Positions 26,678 through 37,605 of a stretch of 54,218 nucleotides of DNA are shown here, one piece after another; within the stretch, counting starts at the first letter, position 1, and the number at the start of each line of letters is the position of its first letter. The notes beneath the pieces were generated by a model. That model saw only the letters and a list, made by a program, of their open reading frames with translations, made no database searches and had not been told where the DNA came from. Both the position numbers and the translations under genes were made by a program. The stretch comes from Alphaproteobacteria bacterium (lineage in GTDB: Bacteria; Pseudomonadota; Alphaproteobacteria; Rhizobiales; NORP267), in the NCBI GenBank assembly GCA_028599125.1, contig JAQRMX010000032.1, forward strand, positions 1 to 54,218, given 5' to 3'.

Positions 26678-26953
26678 ATGGCTCATAAGAAGGCAGGTGG
26701 ATCATCGCGCAATGGGCGTAATACGATTGGTCGTCGTCTGGGTGTGAAGAAGTTCGGTGGAGAAAAAGTCAGGGCAGGGAACATCATTATCCGGCAACGC
26801 GGAACAAAATGGCATCCGGGTCTGAATGTGGGCATGGGGACGGATCATACGCTTTTTTCCCTTGTTGATGGTTTTGTTGAATTCCGTGTTGTTTCAAAGA
26901 TTCGTAAGTGTGTCTCTGTTGTTCAGCGCGAAGTGCTGGCGTCGGAGAATTGA
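26678..26953 (+). CDS. rpmA: 50S ribosomal protein L27
   Basis: 91 residues beginning [15 protein letters not shown], the flexible N-terminus that reaches the peptidyl-transferase centre, followed by [20 protein letters not shown] and [20 protein letters not shown]. No N-terminal extension of the cleaved Firmicutes type. GGGGAGA precedes the ATG. Lies 168 bp after rplU. Confidence 0.97.
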   Translation: MAHKKAGGSSRNGRNTIGRRLGVKKFGGEKVRAGNIIIRQRGTKWHPGLNVGMGTDHTLFSLVDGFVEFRVVSKIRKCVSVVQREVLASEN

Positions 26954-27158
26954 TTTTTTAACAGGGTATTGGTTTTTTTCTGCTAGGGATCCTTGTATTT
27001 TTCTGCCTGTACGGGCTTGTGTTCAGACGTGTTCGGTTAGTTTTTTCATAGCTTGTTTTGTTCTCTTTCCTTTTTTTCCTTTGTGCTTTGTTTTTTTTGC
27101 GAAAGGGGAAAGGAGGGTCCTGTTTTCCTTTCTTTTGCAAAAGAGTGGCATCGTGTGA

Positions 27159-28274
<1,116 letters not shown>

Positions 28275-28280
<6 letters not shown>

Positions 28281-29143
28281 TTTTCTATGGAAAAGGTGCT
28301 TCCGAAGTAAGGGCCTCGGGGATGAAACTGCTCGCACTTTGATATTTTTTATCCTATTTTTGATCGGTGTGGCACCTTTTTTCGTTTATTTTTGCTTTAT
28401 TTTTCCAATTTGGTCAGGAAGAGGGTTGTGATGTCCTCTTCATTTCCTTTGGGACAGGATATTTTTTGTTTCTGTTCCGTTTTTCTTTATTTTTTCCAGA
28501 GGTCTGTCTTTTCTCTCCTGCAATCATACTATTGGGGTGCATTGATTTGCGATTCTCTTTATGCTCAGGTGCGGAACAACCCATCATAGATTTCTTCATT
28601 TAAGTCTTTTCTTTCTGAAAGAGCCCCTTTGTTTCCGGTTCCGGATCCGAGATGCGTTACATCGGTCTTTGTGTTGCATCTGTCGCTTTATTTATTGCCT
28701 GTTCTCTTTTTATTTTTTGTCTTATCTCGGCGCACCTGATACATGCGGCGCTGCTTTGTTATTTATCGTTTTTCTTTTTTCACATGAAAGAGGGATGTCC
28801 TTGAGGGCATCTTTACTGTTTGGTATGCTGGAATTCTGTAATACGGGTCTGCTGGAATAGACAAGAGTTTGCCTATGGCGGTGCGCTGTGGGGCTGCTGT
28901 TCCTTATCCTGTTCAGGTTTGGGGAAAGGACTATGTTGTATGCTTTTTTCCCCTGTTGTTCTGATGGAAGGGTACTTTGCGTCTTCATTTTTTGTTCGTT
29001 GGTTCATGTGTCTTTGTCTTGCAGAGGAGAGGCCGAGTTTCGCTATTCAGCGGTTTGAATATTATGTATGCGTCACATAATCGGAAGGATCTTGATGGGT
29101 TTTTCCGGTTGTTTCGACTGGATCTGGAGGTTGATTCTGCTTG
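28275..29143. other. 870-bp gap between obgE and nadD
   Basis: T-rich on the plus strand; the open frames are Phe/Cys-rich and look like chance. In many alphaproteobacteria proB and proA lie exactly here. I saw no remnant of either. A 26-codon frame (29064-29144) ends inside the nadD start. Confidence 0.5.
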
Positions 29144-29144
29144 A
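29064..29144 (+). CDS. possible 26-codon leader frame coupled to nadD
   Basis: ATG at 29064, then YASHNRKDLDGFFRLFRLDL, stop TGA at 29142-29144 overlapping the nadD ATG at 29144 (TGATG). It has no strong ribosome binding site and may be the tail of a lost upstream gene rather than a real peptide. Confidence 0.2.
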   Translation: MYASHNRKDLDGFFRLFRLDLEVDSA

Positions 29145-29773
29145 TGTACAGGATACAGGAGTGCAAGACACGGGGGTACGGGCGGCCTGTTGGTCTCTTG
29201 GGGGGGTCATTCAATCCGGCTCATCTTGGTCATCGGCATATTAGCCTGAGGGCTCTGCATCGTCTTGGGCTACGGGAGATCTGGTGGGTTGTTACACCGG
29301 GGAATCCCATGAAAAATGCTCAGGAGCTGAAGTCTTTTGCGACACGGTCTGTGTTTGCTGAAAAAGTCTCTGATCATCCTCATATTCATATTTGCCACTT
29401 TGAGTATGAGCGGGGACTTGTCTATACGTCGCATAGTCTTATGGCCTTGCGTGCGGCGCACCGGGATTTTTCTTTTGTCTGGATTATGGGTGCAGATAAT
29501 CTGGTTTCTTTTCACCTCTGGGATGATTGGCGTGGGATCATGAAAACCGTTCCTGTTGCTATTTTTGACCGTCCTGGTTACCGGTATCGAGCTCTATCTT
29601 CTCCTGCTGCAACGGCTTACAGGGCGTTTCGGGTGAGGGAGGAGGAGGATGCAGGAAATTTTGCTTTTCGCTCTGCTCCTGCGTGGTCATTTTTCACAGG
29701 CCCTTTGAATTCTCTTTCGTCTACATATCTGCGGTCTATTGAAGGAGACGGAGGCAGGGGGATATCTGTGTAA
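29144..29773 (+). CDS. nadD: nicotinate-nucleotide adenylyltransferase
   Basis: 209 residues. NadD adenylates nicotinate mononucleotide in NAD synthesis. The nucleotide-binding signature VGLLGGSFNPAHLGHRHIS is at about residues 17-35 and the C-terminal LSSTYLRS motif near residue 196; WWVVTPGNPMKN and WIMGADNLVSFHLWDDW are also typical. Start: TTG at 29141 directly before ATG 29144, with GGAGG upstream at 29126-29130. First gene of a run with rsfS and rlmH. Confidence 0.95.
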   Translation: MYRIQECKTRGYGRPVGLLGGSFNPAHLGHRHISLRALHRLGLREIWWVVTPGNPMKNAQELKSFATRSVFAEKVSDHPHIHICHFEYERGLVYTSHSLMALRAAHRDFSFVWIMGADNLVSFHLWDDWRGIMKTVPVAIFDRPGYRYRALSSPAATAYRAFRVREEEDAGNFAFRSAPAWSFFTGPLNSLSSTYLRSIEGDGGRGISV

Positions 29774-29952
29774 TTTTGTTTTTCTACGGGAAAGATGAGA
29801 GGCCTGTCCGTTGAGGGAGTGATTTTGATACCTTTTGAAGCTTGTTTTTGTATCTCCGAGGTGAAAAATATGCAGGATCAGGTAAGATACGAGTTTCTAT
29901 TTTTGATGATAGTTTAGAGAGAGACGCACAGAAAATAAGGAATAGACAATAC

Positions 29953-30062
29953 AGGTACTGCGGGAATATATGCGGTTTGTGGAGCGAAAAGCGGGAGGGC
30001 ATAAATTTTGGAAGGTAGAGGTGCTGTGGGAATGTATGCGGTTTGTGGAGCGGAAAGCGGGA
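29953..30062. repeat. direct repeat of about 44 bp (period 66) at the start of rsfS
   Basis: 29953-29996 and 30019-30062 differ at only a handful of positions; both share TGCGGTTTGTGGAGCG. The second copy contains the rsfS ATG (30032); in the first copy the same position is ATA. A duplication of the 5' end of the gene has left one dead copy upstream. Confidence 0.85.
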
Positions 30063-30439
30063 ATTCACAAATCTCGGAGGATAGGTCCGCTGCGAGGGTG
30101 TATCCGAGTCATGGCTCTCTTTCCAGGCTTGTATTGAGCAGTCTTGAATCTTTCAAGGCGGAAGATATTGTCTCTATGTCTCTGAAGGGAAAATCCTCTA
30201 TTGCCGATGAGGTGATCATTGCCTCTGGGGTTGTTGCTCGTCATGTGATTGCGATTGCGGATCAGCTTGTGCGTGATCTCAAGCGAAATTCGTTCCATGT
30301 GATCGGAATGGAGGGCTTGCCGCATGGGGATTGGGTTCTGGTTGATGCTGCTGATGTGATTATTCATGTTTTTCGTCCGGAAGTTCGTTTGTTTTATGAC
30401 CTAGAAGCATTTTGGAGTTCTGACTCCTTTGGGCCGTAG
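30032..30439 (+). CDS. rsfS: ribosomal silencing factor RsfS
   Basis: 135 residues from ATG 30032. RsfS (DUF143/Iojap) binds L14 and keeps subunits apart in slow growth. The core starts at about residue 35: LVLSSLESFKAEDIVSMSLK, then ADEVIIASGVVARHVIAIAD and GDWVLVDAADVIIHVFRPEV followed by LFYDLEAFW. The first 30 residues are poorly conserved and come from a duplicated segment, so a later start (the GTG at 30099) is possible. It is followed closely by rlmH. Confidence 0.92.
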   Translation: MYAVCGAESGNSQISEDRSAARVYPSHGSLSRLVLSSLESFKAEDIVSMSLKGKSSIADEVIIASGVVARHVIAIADQLVRDLKRNSFHVIGMEGLPHGDWVLVDAADVIIHVFRPEVRLFYDLEAFWSSDSFGP

Positions 30440-30476
30440 AGTCGCTTTCTGTTTTGGTTTCGGGAATGAGGTAAAG

Positions 30477-30974
30477 ATGCGGCTGGTCGTTTCGGCATTT
30501 GGGCGCATGCGGCGAGGAGCGGAACGTGATCTGCATGATCACTATGTCACGTCTGCATGTCGTCTTGGCCGGAGTCTAGGCTTTTCAGGTCCCGAGATGG
30601 TTGAGTGGGACAATCCCCGTTGTCGCAAATCTCGCCGTCGGGAGAGAAAGCAACCTCGGTTTCTTTCCTCTCTTCCGATTGACCGCAAAATTATTTCCCT
30701 TGATGAGGCAGGGGAGATGTATACAAGCCGCCAATTTGCACAATTGCTTGCGCATTGGCGGGATGAGTCAATGCCTCTTGCTGTTTTTTTGTTGGGAGGG
30801 GCTGATGGACATGAGGTGCAAGAGGCAGGAGAACCAGCGGATCTAAAACTTTCTTTGAGCTTGATGACGTGGCCGCATATATTTGCACGGATCATGCTGG
30901 TTGAACAGATTTATCGATCCTTCAGCCTGCTTGCCGGCCATCCATATCACCGGGATGGCGGAGGAGTTAGGTGA
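30477..30974 (+). CDS. rlmH: 23S rRNA pseudouridine-1915 N3-methyltransferase RlmH
   Basis: 165 residues from ATG 30477. A SPOUT methyltransferase of the ribosome. The start MRLVVSAFGRMRRGAERDLH, the middle SLDEAGEMYTSRQFAQLLAH, FLLGGADGH (SAM-binding knot) and the end LVEQIYRSFSLLAGHPYHR with the family-specific Tyr-His-Arg are all present. The predicted frame opens earlier but the preceding codons are not conserved. Lies 37 bp after rsfS. Confidence 0.95.
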   Translation: MRLVVSAFGRMRRGAERDLHDHYVTSACRLGRSLGFSGPEMVEWDNPRCRKSRRRERKQPRFLSSLPIDRKIISLDEAGEMYTSRQFAQLLAHWRDESMPLAVFLLGGADGHEVQEAGEPADLKLSLSLMTWPHIFARIMLVEQIYRSFSLLAGHPYHRDGGGVR

Positions 30975-31101
30975 GTGTTTTTCTTGAAAAGTAACGGGAG
31001 AGGGAGGCCGAATATGTGCTTGATGGTCTTTCGTTGAGGCACGTCTGTTTCCGGTGCCCTTTTCAGGGGTTGTTATTATTTATACCGGTTGTGATTGTGA
31101 G

Positions 31102-32409
31102 ATGCATTTTATACGGAAGTCTGGCCAAATGATTTTGCGTGACGCCTTTCTTTTTGTTTTTTTATATTCTTTTGTGTTTATGATATCTGTTAGCGTCGTC
31201 TTGTGCCCTGCCCATGCTGTGGACGCGACGCATACGATGAATAAACGCCATTTTGAAAAACTCAAAGAAAAGGAACATGAGGCATCGCAACGTGCCGAAG
31301 TCCTACAATATGAAGTGGACGTTTTGTCTCATTCCCGTAGTCTGCTCAATCGCCAATTGATTGAAACGGCAGCTCGCATAAGGGAGGGTGAGGAAAAGAT
31401 CACTGTTTCTAAAGACCAGATGGTACGCCTTGGAGAGAAAGAGGCAAAGATTCGCCATTCTTTTGCGTCGCGTCGTATTATTTTGGCGAATCTACTTGGC
31501 GTTTTGGGACAGTTGAGCCGCCATTCGCCTCCTGCCCTGATTGTCAGGCCGGAAGATGCGCTGGCGGCGATTCGTTCAATGATTGCATTAGGGAGTTTTT
31601 TACCGGTTCTGAAAGAAGACGCACTGAAATTGGCACGTGACCTTTCTGATTTGGTTGCTCTGCGGAAAAATATTGCAAAGGAAAAAAGAGAGCTTCTTTC
31701 ACTGAAGCAAGATTTAGAGCAAGAGCAGGAACGTTTGGAAGCTCTTATTGATTCAAAGCAGCGTTCATTATTTTCTACGCGTACAGAATTGCTGAAAACC
31801 CGTCGTGAAGTTGAAACGCTTGCCCGGGAAGCTGTCAGTATCAAGGCCCTGATTTCCCGTATGGCCAAGCGGAACGAATCATCCGTGTCCCGAAAAAAAA
31901 GCAAGCCTCCTTCAGAGAGGAGCGGTATCGGTTTTTCCGATCTCGGGCGGATCAGACCGGCGGTTAGTTTTAGAAAAATGTTGGGAAAACTGTCTTTTCC
32001 TGTCCATGGTAAGCCATTATCCGCTTTTGGTGAAAAGAATAGGCTGGGTCGGATTTCCAGCGGTATTTCGATTGCCACCCGTGTGCGCGCGAATGTCACA
32101 TCTCCTGCTGATGGATGGATCGTTTATGCTGGTACGTTCCGTAGCTATGGTCACCTCTTGATACTCAACGTTGGTGAAGGTTATTATGTCGTCCTTGCAG
32201 GTCTCAGGAAGATCAGTGTTGAGGTTGATCAGTTTGTTCTTTCGGGTGAGCCGGTTGGAGCTATGGGAGTGGAAGCCGATTCCCATCGTTTGATTCTGGT
32301 TGAAGGTTCGCCGGATACTCCTGTACTATATGTGGAGTTTCGTAAAGATGGCAACGCGATAGATTCTGGTCCCTGGTGGTCGGGGATGCAAGAGGAGGAG
32401 CCGGGATAA
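31102..32409 (+). CDS. EnvC-like murein hydrolase activator
   Basis: 435 residues from ATG 31102; ATG 31129 is also possible. A signal peptide (FLFVFLYSFVFMISVSVVLC to AHA) leads to the periplasm. Residues about 45-270 are long charged coiled coils (EKEHEASQRAEVLQYEVDVL), and the C-terminal LytM domain (PVHGKPLSAFGEKNRLGRIS; ADGWIVYAGTFRSYGHLLIL) lacks the zinc-ligand His of active M23 peptidases: SSGISI stands where HxGIDI is expected. This pattern is that of EnvC, which activates cell-wall amidases at division rather than cutting itself. ctpA follows with a 2-bp gap. Confidence 0.85.
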   Translation: MHFIRKSGQMILRDAFLFVFLYSFVFMISVSVVLCPAHAVDATHTMNKRHFEKLKEKEHEASQRAEVLQYEVDVLSHSRSLLNRQLIETAARIREGEEKITVSKDQMVRLGEKEAKIRHSFASRRIILANLLGVLGQLSRHSPPALIVRPEDALAAIRSMIALGSFLPVLKEDALKLARDLSDLVALRKNIAKEKRELLSLKQDLEQEQERLEALIDSKQRSLFSTRTELLKTRREVETLAREAVSIKALISRMAKRNESSVSRKKSKPPSERSGIGFSDLGRIRPAVSFRKMLGKLSFPVHGKPLSAFGEKNRLGRISSGISIATRVRANVTSPADGWIVYAGTFRSYGHLLILNVGEGYYVVLAGLRKISVEVDQFVLSGEPVGAMGVEADSHRLILVEGSPDTPVLYVEFRKDGNAIDSGPWWSGMQEEEPG

Positions 32410-32411
32410 AA

Positions 32412-33875
32412 ATGTTGTACAGATTTATCTATCTTGGGTGGGTTGTGATGCGTAAGACTTTATTTTCATTATTTATCTTTGTGTTCGGTTTGACATTTTA
32501 TGTGACTTTCTCTCCTTTATCTCTGTTTGCAGATGAAATGAAGACGAAGGAGAAAGAAAAAAATACCGAGGAGCTCATTTATGAGCAACTGAATCTGTTC
32601 GGGGATATTTTTTCCCGTATCCGGACAAATTATGTTGATGTTCCCGATGAGGTTGAACTGATCCGGGCTGCCGTTGATGGCATGCTTACGTCTCTGGATC
32701 CTCATTCTTCTTACCTTGATTCTGAAGATTTTGAGAAATTGAAGACGCAAACATCAGGGCAGTTTGGTGGTCTTGGCATAGAGGTTACTTTGCAGGACGG
32801 TGTGGTGAGGGTTGTATCTCCGATTGATGATACTCCAGCTGCGCGTTCAGGAATTATCGCTGGTGATCTGATTACCCGCCTGGATGATGAGGTTGTCTTT
32901 GGTATGAGCTTATCAGATGCTGTTGACAGGATGCGCGGGGATGTGGGCGCTCCTATTCTTCTTTCCATCCGGCGAAAGGGACACGATAACTTTCTGAAAG
33001 TCAAGATTATCCGCGATATGATTCAGATTCGTTCTGTTCGTCATCGCGTTGAGCGGGATAATATCGGATATATCCGGATTACGACGTTTAACAGGGAAAC
33101 CTCAAATATGCTAAAAGAAGCGGTCAAGGATATACAGTCAAAAGTTGCAGGCAGGGACTTCAAGGGGTATGTGCTTGACTTACGTAACAATCCTGGCGGC
33201 CTATTAACACAAGCCATTGAGGTCTCAGATATGTTGCTTGAAAAGGGGGAGATTGTTTCCACGCGTGGGCGTCATGCGGAAGGTTGGGAGCGTTACAGTG
33301 CTCATCGTGCTTCGGTTTTCGGAGGAAAGAATGTTCTTGTTTTGATAAATGGCGGGTCTGCATCGGCCTCTGAGATTGTTGCTGGTGCGCTACAGGATCA
33401 GAAGCGTGCACTTATCCTAGGGACTAGGTCGTTTGGGAAAGGTTCGGTCCAGACTGTTATGCCTCTTGGTTCTCATGGTGCAATGCGAATGACTACAGCG
33501 CGCTATTATACGCCCTCTGGTCTGTCTATTCAGGCAAAAGGCATTCTTCCTGATGTGATTGTGGAACAAGAATTGCCGGAACGTTTGAGGGACCGTCTGC
33601 CGAGCAAGCCTTTTAGCGAATCTGTTTTGCCAGGACATCTAGAAAGAGATGGGGAGCAGGACGATGAGAAGGAAGAGGATGAAGCCGGCTCTCTTGCTTA
33701 TATTCCGCGAGATTCTGAGAGAGATATACAGTTAAATTATGCCTTTGATGTTTTGCAGGGCATCAGGAAGGCTGGTGAAGCGCCTGGCCGATGGTCGAAG
33801 AAGGCAAAGAAAAAGAAAGAGACGATAGCCGGTATTTCTGTCGAAGAGAAGAAAAGTAAGAAAGATAAAAAATAG
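32412..33875 (+). CDS. ctpA: carboxy-terminal processing peptidase, S41 family
   Basis: 487 residues from ATG 32412 (an ATG at 32448 is the alternative). A membrane anchor/signal is at about 13-35. Next come a family block PHSSYLDSEDFEKLKTQTSG, a PDZ domain (GLGIEVTLQDGVVRVVSPID, about 115-185) and the protease core with VLDLRNNPGGLL, the nucleophile serine in NGGSASASEIVAGAL and the lysine base in GTRSFGKGSVQTV. Typical for periplasmic Tsp/CtpA that trims envelope proteins. The C-terminus is long, acidic then lysine-rich (about 415-487), which is less usual. Confidence 0.93.
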   Translation: MLYRFIYLGWVVMRKTLFSLFIFVFGLTFYVTFSPLSLFADEMKTKEKEKNTEELIYEQLNLFGDIFSRIRTNYVDVPDEVELIRAAVDGMLTSLDPHSSYLDSEDFEKLKTQTSGQFGGLGIEVTLQDGVVRVVSPIDDTPAARSGIIAGDLITRLDDEVVFGMSLSDAVDRMRGDVGAPILLSIRRKGHDNFLKVKIIRDMIQIRSVRHRVERDNIGYIRITTFNRETSNMLKEAVKDIQSKVAGRDFKGYVLDLRNNPGGLLTQAIEVSDMLLEKGEIVSTRGRHAEGWERYSAHRASVFGGKNVLVLINGGSASASEIVAGALQDQKRALILGTRSFGKGSVQTVMPLGSHGAMRMTTARYYTPSGLSIQAKGILPDVIVEQELPERLRDRLPSKPFSESVLPGHLERDGEQDDEKEEDEAGSLAYIPRDSERDIQLNYAFDVLQGIRKAGEAPGRWSKKAKKKKETIAGISVEEKKSKKDKK

Positions 33876-33983
33876 TAACGAGGCGGCCCTGAGGCGAAAG
33901 AGGGGCCCTGTGTTGTTTGTTGTTCGGTTTTTTTGTTTGTCAGTAGAATATCTCTTGCTGTGCAGGAAACGTAAGGACCGTGA

Positions 33984-35237
33984 ATGGATGAGCTGAACGA
34001 ACCGTTGTCTCCTGAGAGCAGAAAGAGCAATTTTTTTACGCTGTCCGGTCAGTCAGTATCTGTACGTATAGCTCAGATTGCGGCCTGTGGCTTGTTTCTC
34101 CTGTGTTTTCTTCTTACTTTAGGTGCCTTCCTGCAATCCGATCTCCTTGGAGGAGAGCCGGTTGCTTATATTGAACTGAACGGAATCGAAAGTTACCTTG
34201 CGGAGCGCGTTGTGTCCGGAGAGGAGCCGGAGATGACGGTTTCTGTTTTGCCCGACGGGAGTGAGGAAGATATTTTCATTGTGAGAGGTGTTTCGGATGA
34301 GAACAGGGGCAAGGAGGGTGTCGCAATTATCACCCGTCCGGGGCAGAAGGTTGAGGAAAATAAAAAAATCCTTTTATCTGATTCCCGGCCTTCTCGGTTT
34401 TTTCCGAGAGGGCGGATTTCTGTTGTGAGTCTTGATAGCCGTATTATTGAGCGTTCGCCTATGGGGCTTTTACCACGGATTGGCGTAAACGGGGAGCAGG
34501 CGCGCGAAATTTATGCACGTCCCTTTTTTTTCCCGGATGTCGAAGATGTTAAGTCTGTTACCTTTATTTCTATCATCGTGGGAGGTCTGGGCCTCAATGA
34601 GCACTTTACGAAGGAAGCAATTTCCCGGTTCCCGGGCAGCGTAAGTTTAGCTTTTGCTCCTTATGGACGTGATTTGCAGTCTCGTGTAAATTTGGCGCGT
34701 AGTGACGGTCATGAAGTTTTACTCCAGCTTCCGATGGAACCGTTTGGTTATCCAGATAATGATCCCGGTCCCCACACGCTTCTAACGGACATGCATATGA
34801 ATGACAATCTTGAACGTTTGTATTGGCTTATGGCGCGTTTTACGGGTTATGTTGGCGTAATGAATTATCTCGGGGCTAAATTTACGGCTTCCAGTGAGGA
34901 TCTGACGCCTGTCTTACAGGAGATCGGATCACGGGGTCTTCTCTTTATTGATGACGGATCATCTTCCCGTAGTCTGGCCACGTCTTCCGGAGAGGTCGCC
35001 GGTGTTCAGGTCTATCGGGGTGATATCGTCATTGATGCGGGCCAGACACGAGAGAGCATTGAGGCCGCTTTACAGCGGCTGGAGTCGCTTGCTATGGAGC
35101 GCGGGCATGTGGTAGGAGTTGCCACGGCTTTTCCGATTACGATTGACGTTCTTTCCGAGTGGATGTCACGGCTTTCTGACCGGGGCTTTGAACTTGTACC
35201 GCTCAGTGCGGTTTCGCGTCTTCCAACGAGGGGCTGA
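33984..35237 (+). CDS. divergent polysaccharide deacetylase family protein
   Basis: 417 residues. One membrane helix near residues 28-52 (ACGLFLLCFLLTLGAFL). The catalytic-like domain starts about residue 190: VTFISIIVGGLGLNEHFTKE, SLAFAPYGRDLQ, GHEVLLQLPMEPFGYPD, NYLGAKFT, GLLFIDDGSSSRSLA and ERGHVVGVATAFP. PF04748 proteins of the alphaproteobacterial kind have this IVxGLG form instead of two Asp, so the Gly-Gly is not a defect. It follows envC and ctpA as in related genomes, suggesting a role in cell-envelope polysaccharide turnover. Confidence 0.85.
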   Translation: MDELNEPLSPESRKSNFFTLSGQSVSVRIAQIAACGLFLLCFLLTLGAFLQSDLLGGEPVAYIELNGIESYLAERVVSGEEPEMTVSVLPDGSEEDIFIVRGVSDENRGKEGVAIITRPGQKVEENKKILLSDSRPSRFFPRGRISVVSLDSRIIERSPMGLLPRIGVNGEQAREIYARPFFFPDVEDVKSVTFISIIVGGLGLNEHFTKEAISRFPGSVSLAFAPYGRDLQSRVNLARSDGHEVLLQLPMEPFGYPDNDPGPHTLLTDMHMNDNLERLYWLMARFTGYVGVMNYLGAKFTASSEDLTPVLQEIGSRGLLFIDDGSSSRSLATSSGEVAGVQVYRGDIVIDAGQTRESIEAALQRLESLAMERGHVVGVATAFPITIDVLSEWMSRLSDRGFELVPLSAVSRLPTRG

Positions 35238-35349
35238 GTGTTTATGTCATGCTGTTGCGGTAGAGTTTTTTATTTTCATGTTTTACATGCTTTAGAAGCA
35301 GTGACATATTTTTCATTCGTCTATGTGGATGGTCACGGATGTCTCTATA

Positions 35350-35850
35350 ATGGTAGCTGAGGCAGACTCTTACAGGCTCTGTTCCGGCGTTTTGGTTTTG
35401 AACCGGGAGGGTCTTGTTTTTTTGGGTAAGCGTATCGGTTGTCCCGGTAATGAAGTTGACGATTCGCGCCAATGGTGGCAAATGCCGCAAGGGGGCATTG
35501 ACGAAGGTGAGAGTGCCAGGGATGCGGCCTTACGTGAATTACGTGAAGAGACCAGTATCTGCTCTGTTGAACCTCTTGGAGAGATTGAGGATTGGCTTTT
35601 TTATGATCTTCCGTTCCCTTTGCGTGGGCATATGTGGGGCGGTCGCTATTGCGGTCAGAAACAGAAATGGTTTGCTTTCCGGTTTGTCGGAGACGACAGT
35701 GAGATTAATATTTGTACCCCTGCCGGTGGCTGTCCTCCGGAATTTCTTGAATGGTGCTGGGCTCCTATGAGTGTTGCTATGGATTGTGCGATTCCCTTCA
35801 AGAAGGATGTTTATCATCAAGTTTTTTCTGCCTTTAGTCATTTGGCATGA
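35350..35850 (+). CDS. rppH: RNA pyrophosphohydrolase
   Basis: 166 residues from ATG 35350; ATGs at 35323 and 35329 would add up to nine residues. RppH removes pyrophosphate from mRNA 5' ends to start decay. The Nudix box GGIDEGESARDAALRELREETSI is canonical; upstream WWQMPQGG and downstream EDWLFYDLP, GQKQKWFAFRF and the C-terminal PFKKDVYHQVFSAF are diagnostic for RppH. Last gene of the nadD-to-rppH block. Confidence 0.93.
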   Translation: MVAEADSYRLCSGVLVLNREGLVFLGKRIGCPGNEVDDSRQWWQMPQGGIDEGESARDAALRELREETSICSVEPLGEIEDWLFYDLPFPLRGHMWGGRYCGQKQKWFAFRFVGDDSEINICTPAGGCPPEFLEWCWAPMSVAMDCAIPFKKDVYHQVFSAFSHLA

Positions 35851-36080
35851 TCCCTGAGAGGGAAGAGGGATGTTTTTTCGGCGCTGATTCCTTCTCTTCT
35901 CAAAGCGGGGTTGCATGAGGCGTCGCTTTTTTTGCTGATGATTTTGCGTCAGCGGTTTTTCTTTTGGTTTCACCTCTGTCGTGGGGCTCGGAGTTTGGGG
36001 TTACCATCCCCGGGGCGTTATTTTCTTGCCTTGGTTTGATGGTTTTTCTTTTTTTCTGTTTTTTTAAGTATAGAGGGGCT

Positions 36081-37517
36081 ATGTCCGAATCTGATAAGGA
36101 AAGCAACAATGTCATCTGGGGCGGTCGTTTTTCGTCTGGTCCTTCAGCGATTATGCAGGAAATCAACCCGTCTATTGATTTTGATTGGAAACTTTTTGCT
36201 CATGATATCGCTGTCTCACGTGCTCATGCATTTATGTTAGGAGAACGGGGCATTATAGATGCCGCTGATGCATCTTCCATTGCGATAGGTCTGGACAGGA
36301 TCCTTTCGGAGATGAACGCTGGGACATTCAGTTTTTCCCGTGCTCTTGAAGATATCCATATGAATGTTGAAGCGCGCCTGACGGAATTAATCGGTCCTGC
36401 AGCGGGTCGTTTACATACGGCCCGTTCACGGAATGATCAGGTTGCTACAGATTTCAAGCTTTATGTACGTGATATGATTGACCGGCTTAATACTCAGTGC
36501 CGCCGTCTTCAATGGGCCCTTGCTGTTAAGGCTCTTGATTGTGCTGATATGGTTATGCCTGGTTTTACTCATCTGCAGTCTGCGCAACCTGTTACCTTTG
36601 GCCACCATCTTCTCGCGTATGTGGAAATGCTTCATCGTGATAGGGGTCGTTTTTCTGATGCGCGTCGCCGCGGTAATGAATGTCCTTTGGGGGCGGCCGC
36701 TCTGGCAGGAACGTCCTTTCCCATTGACCGGTACATGACAGCGGAATTACTTGGTTTTGATCGTCCGACAGCTAATTCTCTAGATTCTGTTTCAGATCGT
36801 GATTTTGCTCTAGAAGTATTGGCGGCGGGGACGATTACAGTCCTTCATCTCTCTCGTTTTGCGGAAGAGATTATTCTTTGGGTGACCCCACAGTTTGGCT
36901 TTCTTAAGCTGAGTGATGCTTTCACCACAGGATCTTCCATTATGCCACAGAAGCGTAATCCTGATGCCGCGGAGCTGATACGTGCGAAGACCGGTCGTAT
37001 TCTTGGCGCTTTTACGGGTTTGAGCTTAGTTTTAAAGGCGCTTCCCTTAAGTTATTCCAAGGATATGCAGGAGGATAAAGAGCCTGTTTTTGATGCTTTG
37101 GAGACTTTGTCTCTAGCTCTTTGCGCGATGACAGCCCTTGTGAAAGACATGCAGCCTGATCCGGTTGCTATGAGGAGAGCGGCGATGTCTGGTTTTTCAA
37201 CGGCGACGGATCTGGCGGACTGGCTTGTGAGCCGTCTGTCTATGCCATTCCGTGATGCCCATCATATTGCCGGACGTCTTGTGGCGTTGGCGGAGAGCGG
37301 TGGGGTAGGGTTGCAGGATTTATCCCTTGCCCAAATGCAGAGTATAGAGCCGTGCATTAATGAGGATATTTTTAGCGTATTGAGTGTTGAACAATCCGTT
37401 TCTAGTCGTATTAGTTATGGGGGTACGGCACCTGAGAATGTACGTAAAATGGCTGAGAATTGGTGTGAGTTTCTGAAAGAAGAGAGGGGCTCAGATCCAT
37501 CGGAAGGGCCTTACTGA
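36081..37517 (+). CDS. argH: argininosuccinate lyase
   Basis: 478 residues from ATG 36081 ([20 protein letters not shown]), preceded by GAGGGG. Last step of arginine synthesis, releasing fumarate. Family markers are [36 protein letters not shown], the [15 protein letters not shown] block with the catalytic His, and the superfamily signature [18 protein letters not shown]. Followed by lysA, an order common in alphaproteobacteria, though the small lipoprotein gene usually between them is absent. Confidence 0.97.
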   Translation: MSESDKESNNVIWGGRFSSGPSAIMQEINPSIDFDWKLFAHDIAVSRAHAFMLGERGIIDAADASSIAIGLDRILSEMNAGTFSFSRALEDIHMNVEARLTELIGPAAGRLHTARSRNDQVATDFKLYVRDMIDRLNTQCRRLQWALAVKALDCADMVMPGFTHLQSAQPVTFGHHLLAYVEMLHRDRGRFSDARRRGNECPLGAAALAGTSFPIDRYMTAELLGFDRPTANSLDSVSDRDFALEVLAAGTITVLHLSRFAEEIILWVTPQFGFLKLSDAFTTGSSIMPQKRNPDAAELIRAKTGRILGAFTGLSLVLKALPLSYSKDMQEDKEPVFDALETLSLALCAMTALVKDMQPDPVAMRRAAMSGFSTATDLADWLVSRLSMPFRDAHHIAGRLVALAESGGVGLQDLSLAQMQSIEPCINEDIFSVLSVEQSVSSRISYGGTAPENVRKMAENWCEFLKEERGSDPSEGPY

Positions 37518-37605
37518 AGCGTTCTGTTTTGCTCGTTGCCGGTTTTGCGCTCTTGTTCTGGTTTTGGCACCTGTCCATATCGGATTGAAGGGATTAATTT
37601 TCACT

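Noticed and set aside
28367-28860. several Phe/Cys-rich open frames between obgE and nadD
   Set aside because: They arise from T-rich DNA where stop codons are rare; no match to proB, proA or any other family.
31329-32099. 256-codon minus-strand open frame inside the envC-like gene
   Set aside because: Ser/Arg-rich shadow of the coiled-coil coding region, with no ribosome site.
31980-32400. active LytM endopeptidase
   Set aside because: The zinc-ligand His and Asp of M23 enzymes are not seen; the EnvC-type inactive activator explains the sequence better.
34560-34620. loss of the two catalytic Asp in the polysaccharide deacetylase (IVGGLG)
   Set aside because: Alphaproteobacterial members of this divergent family commonly have this form, so it is not a specific defect.
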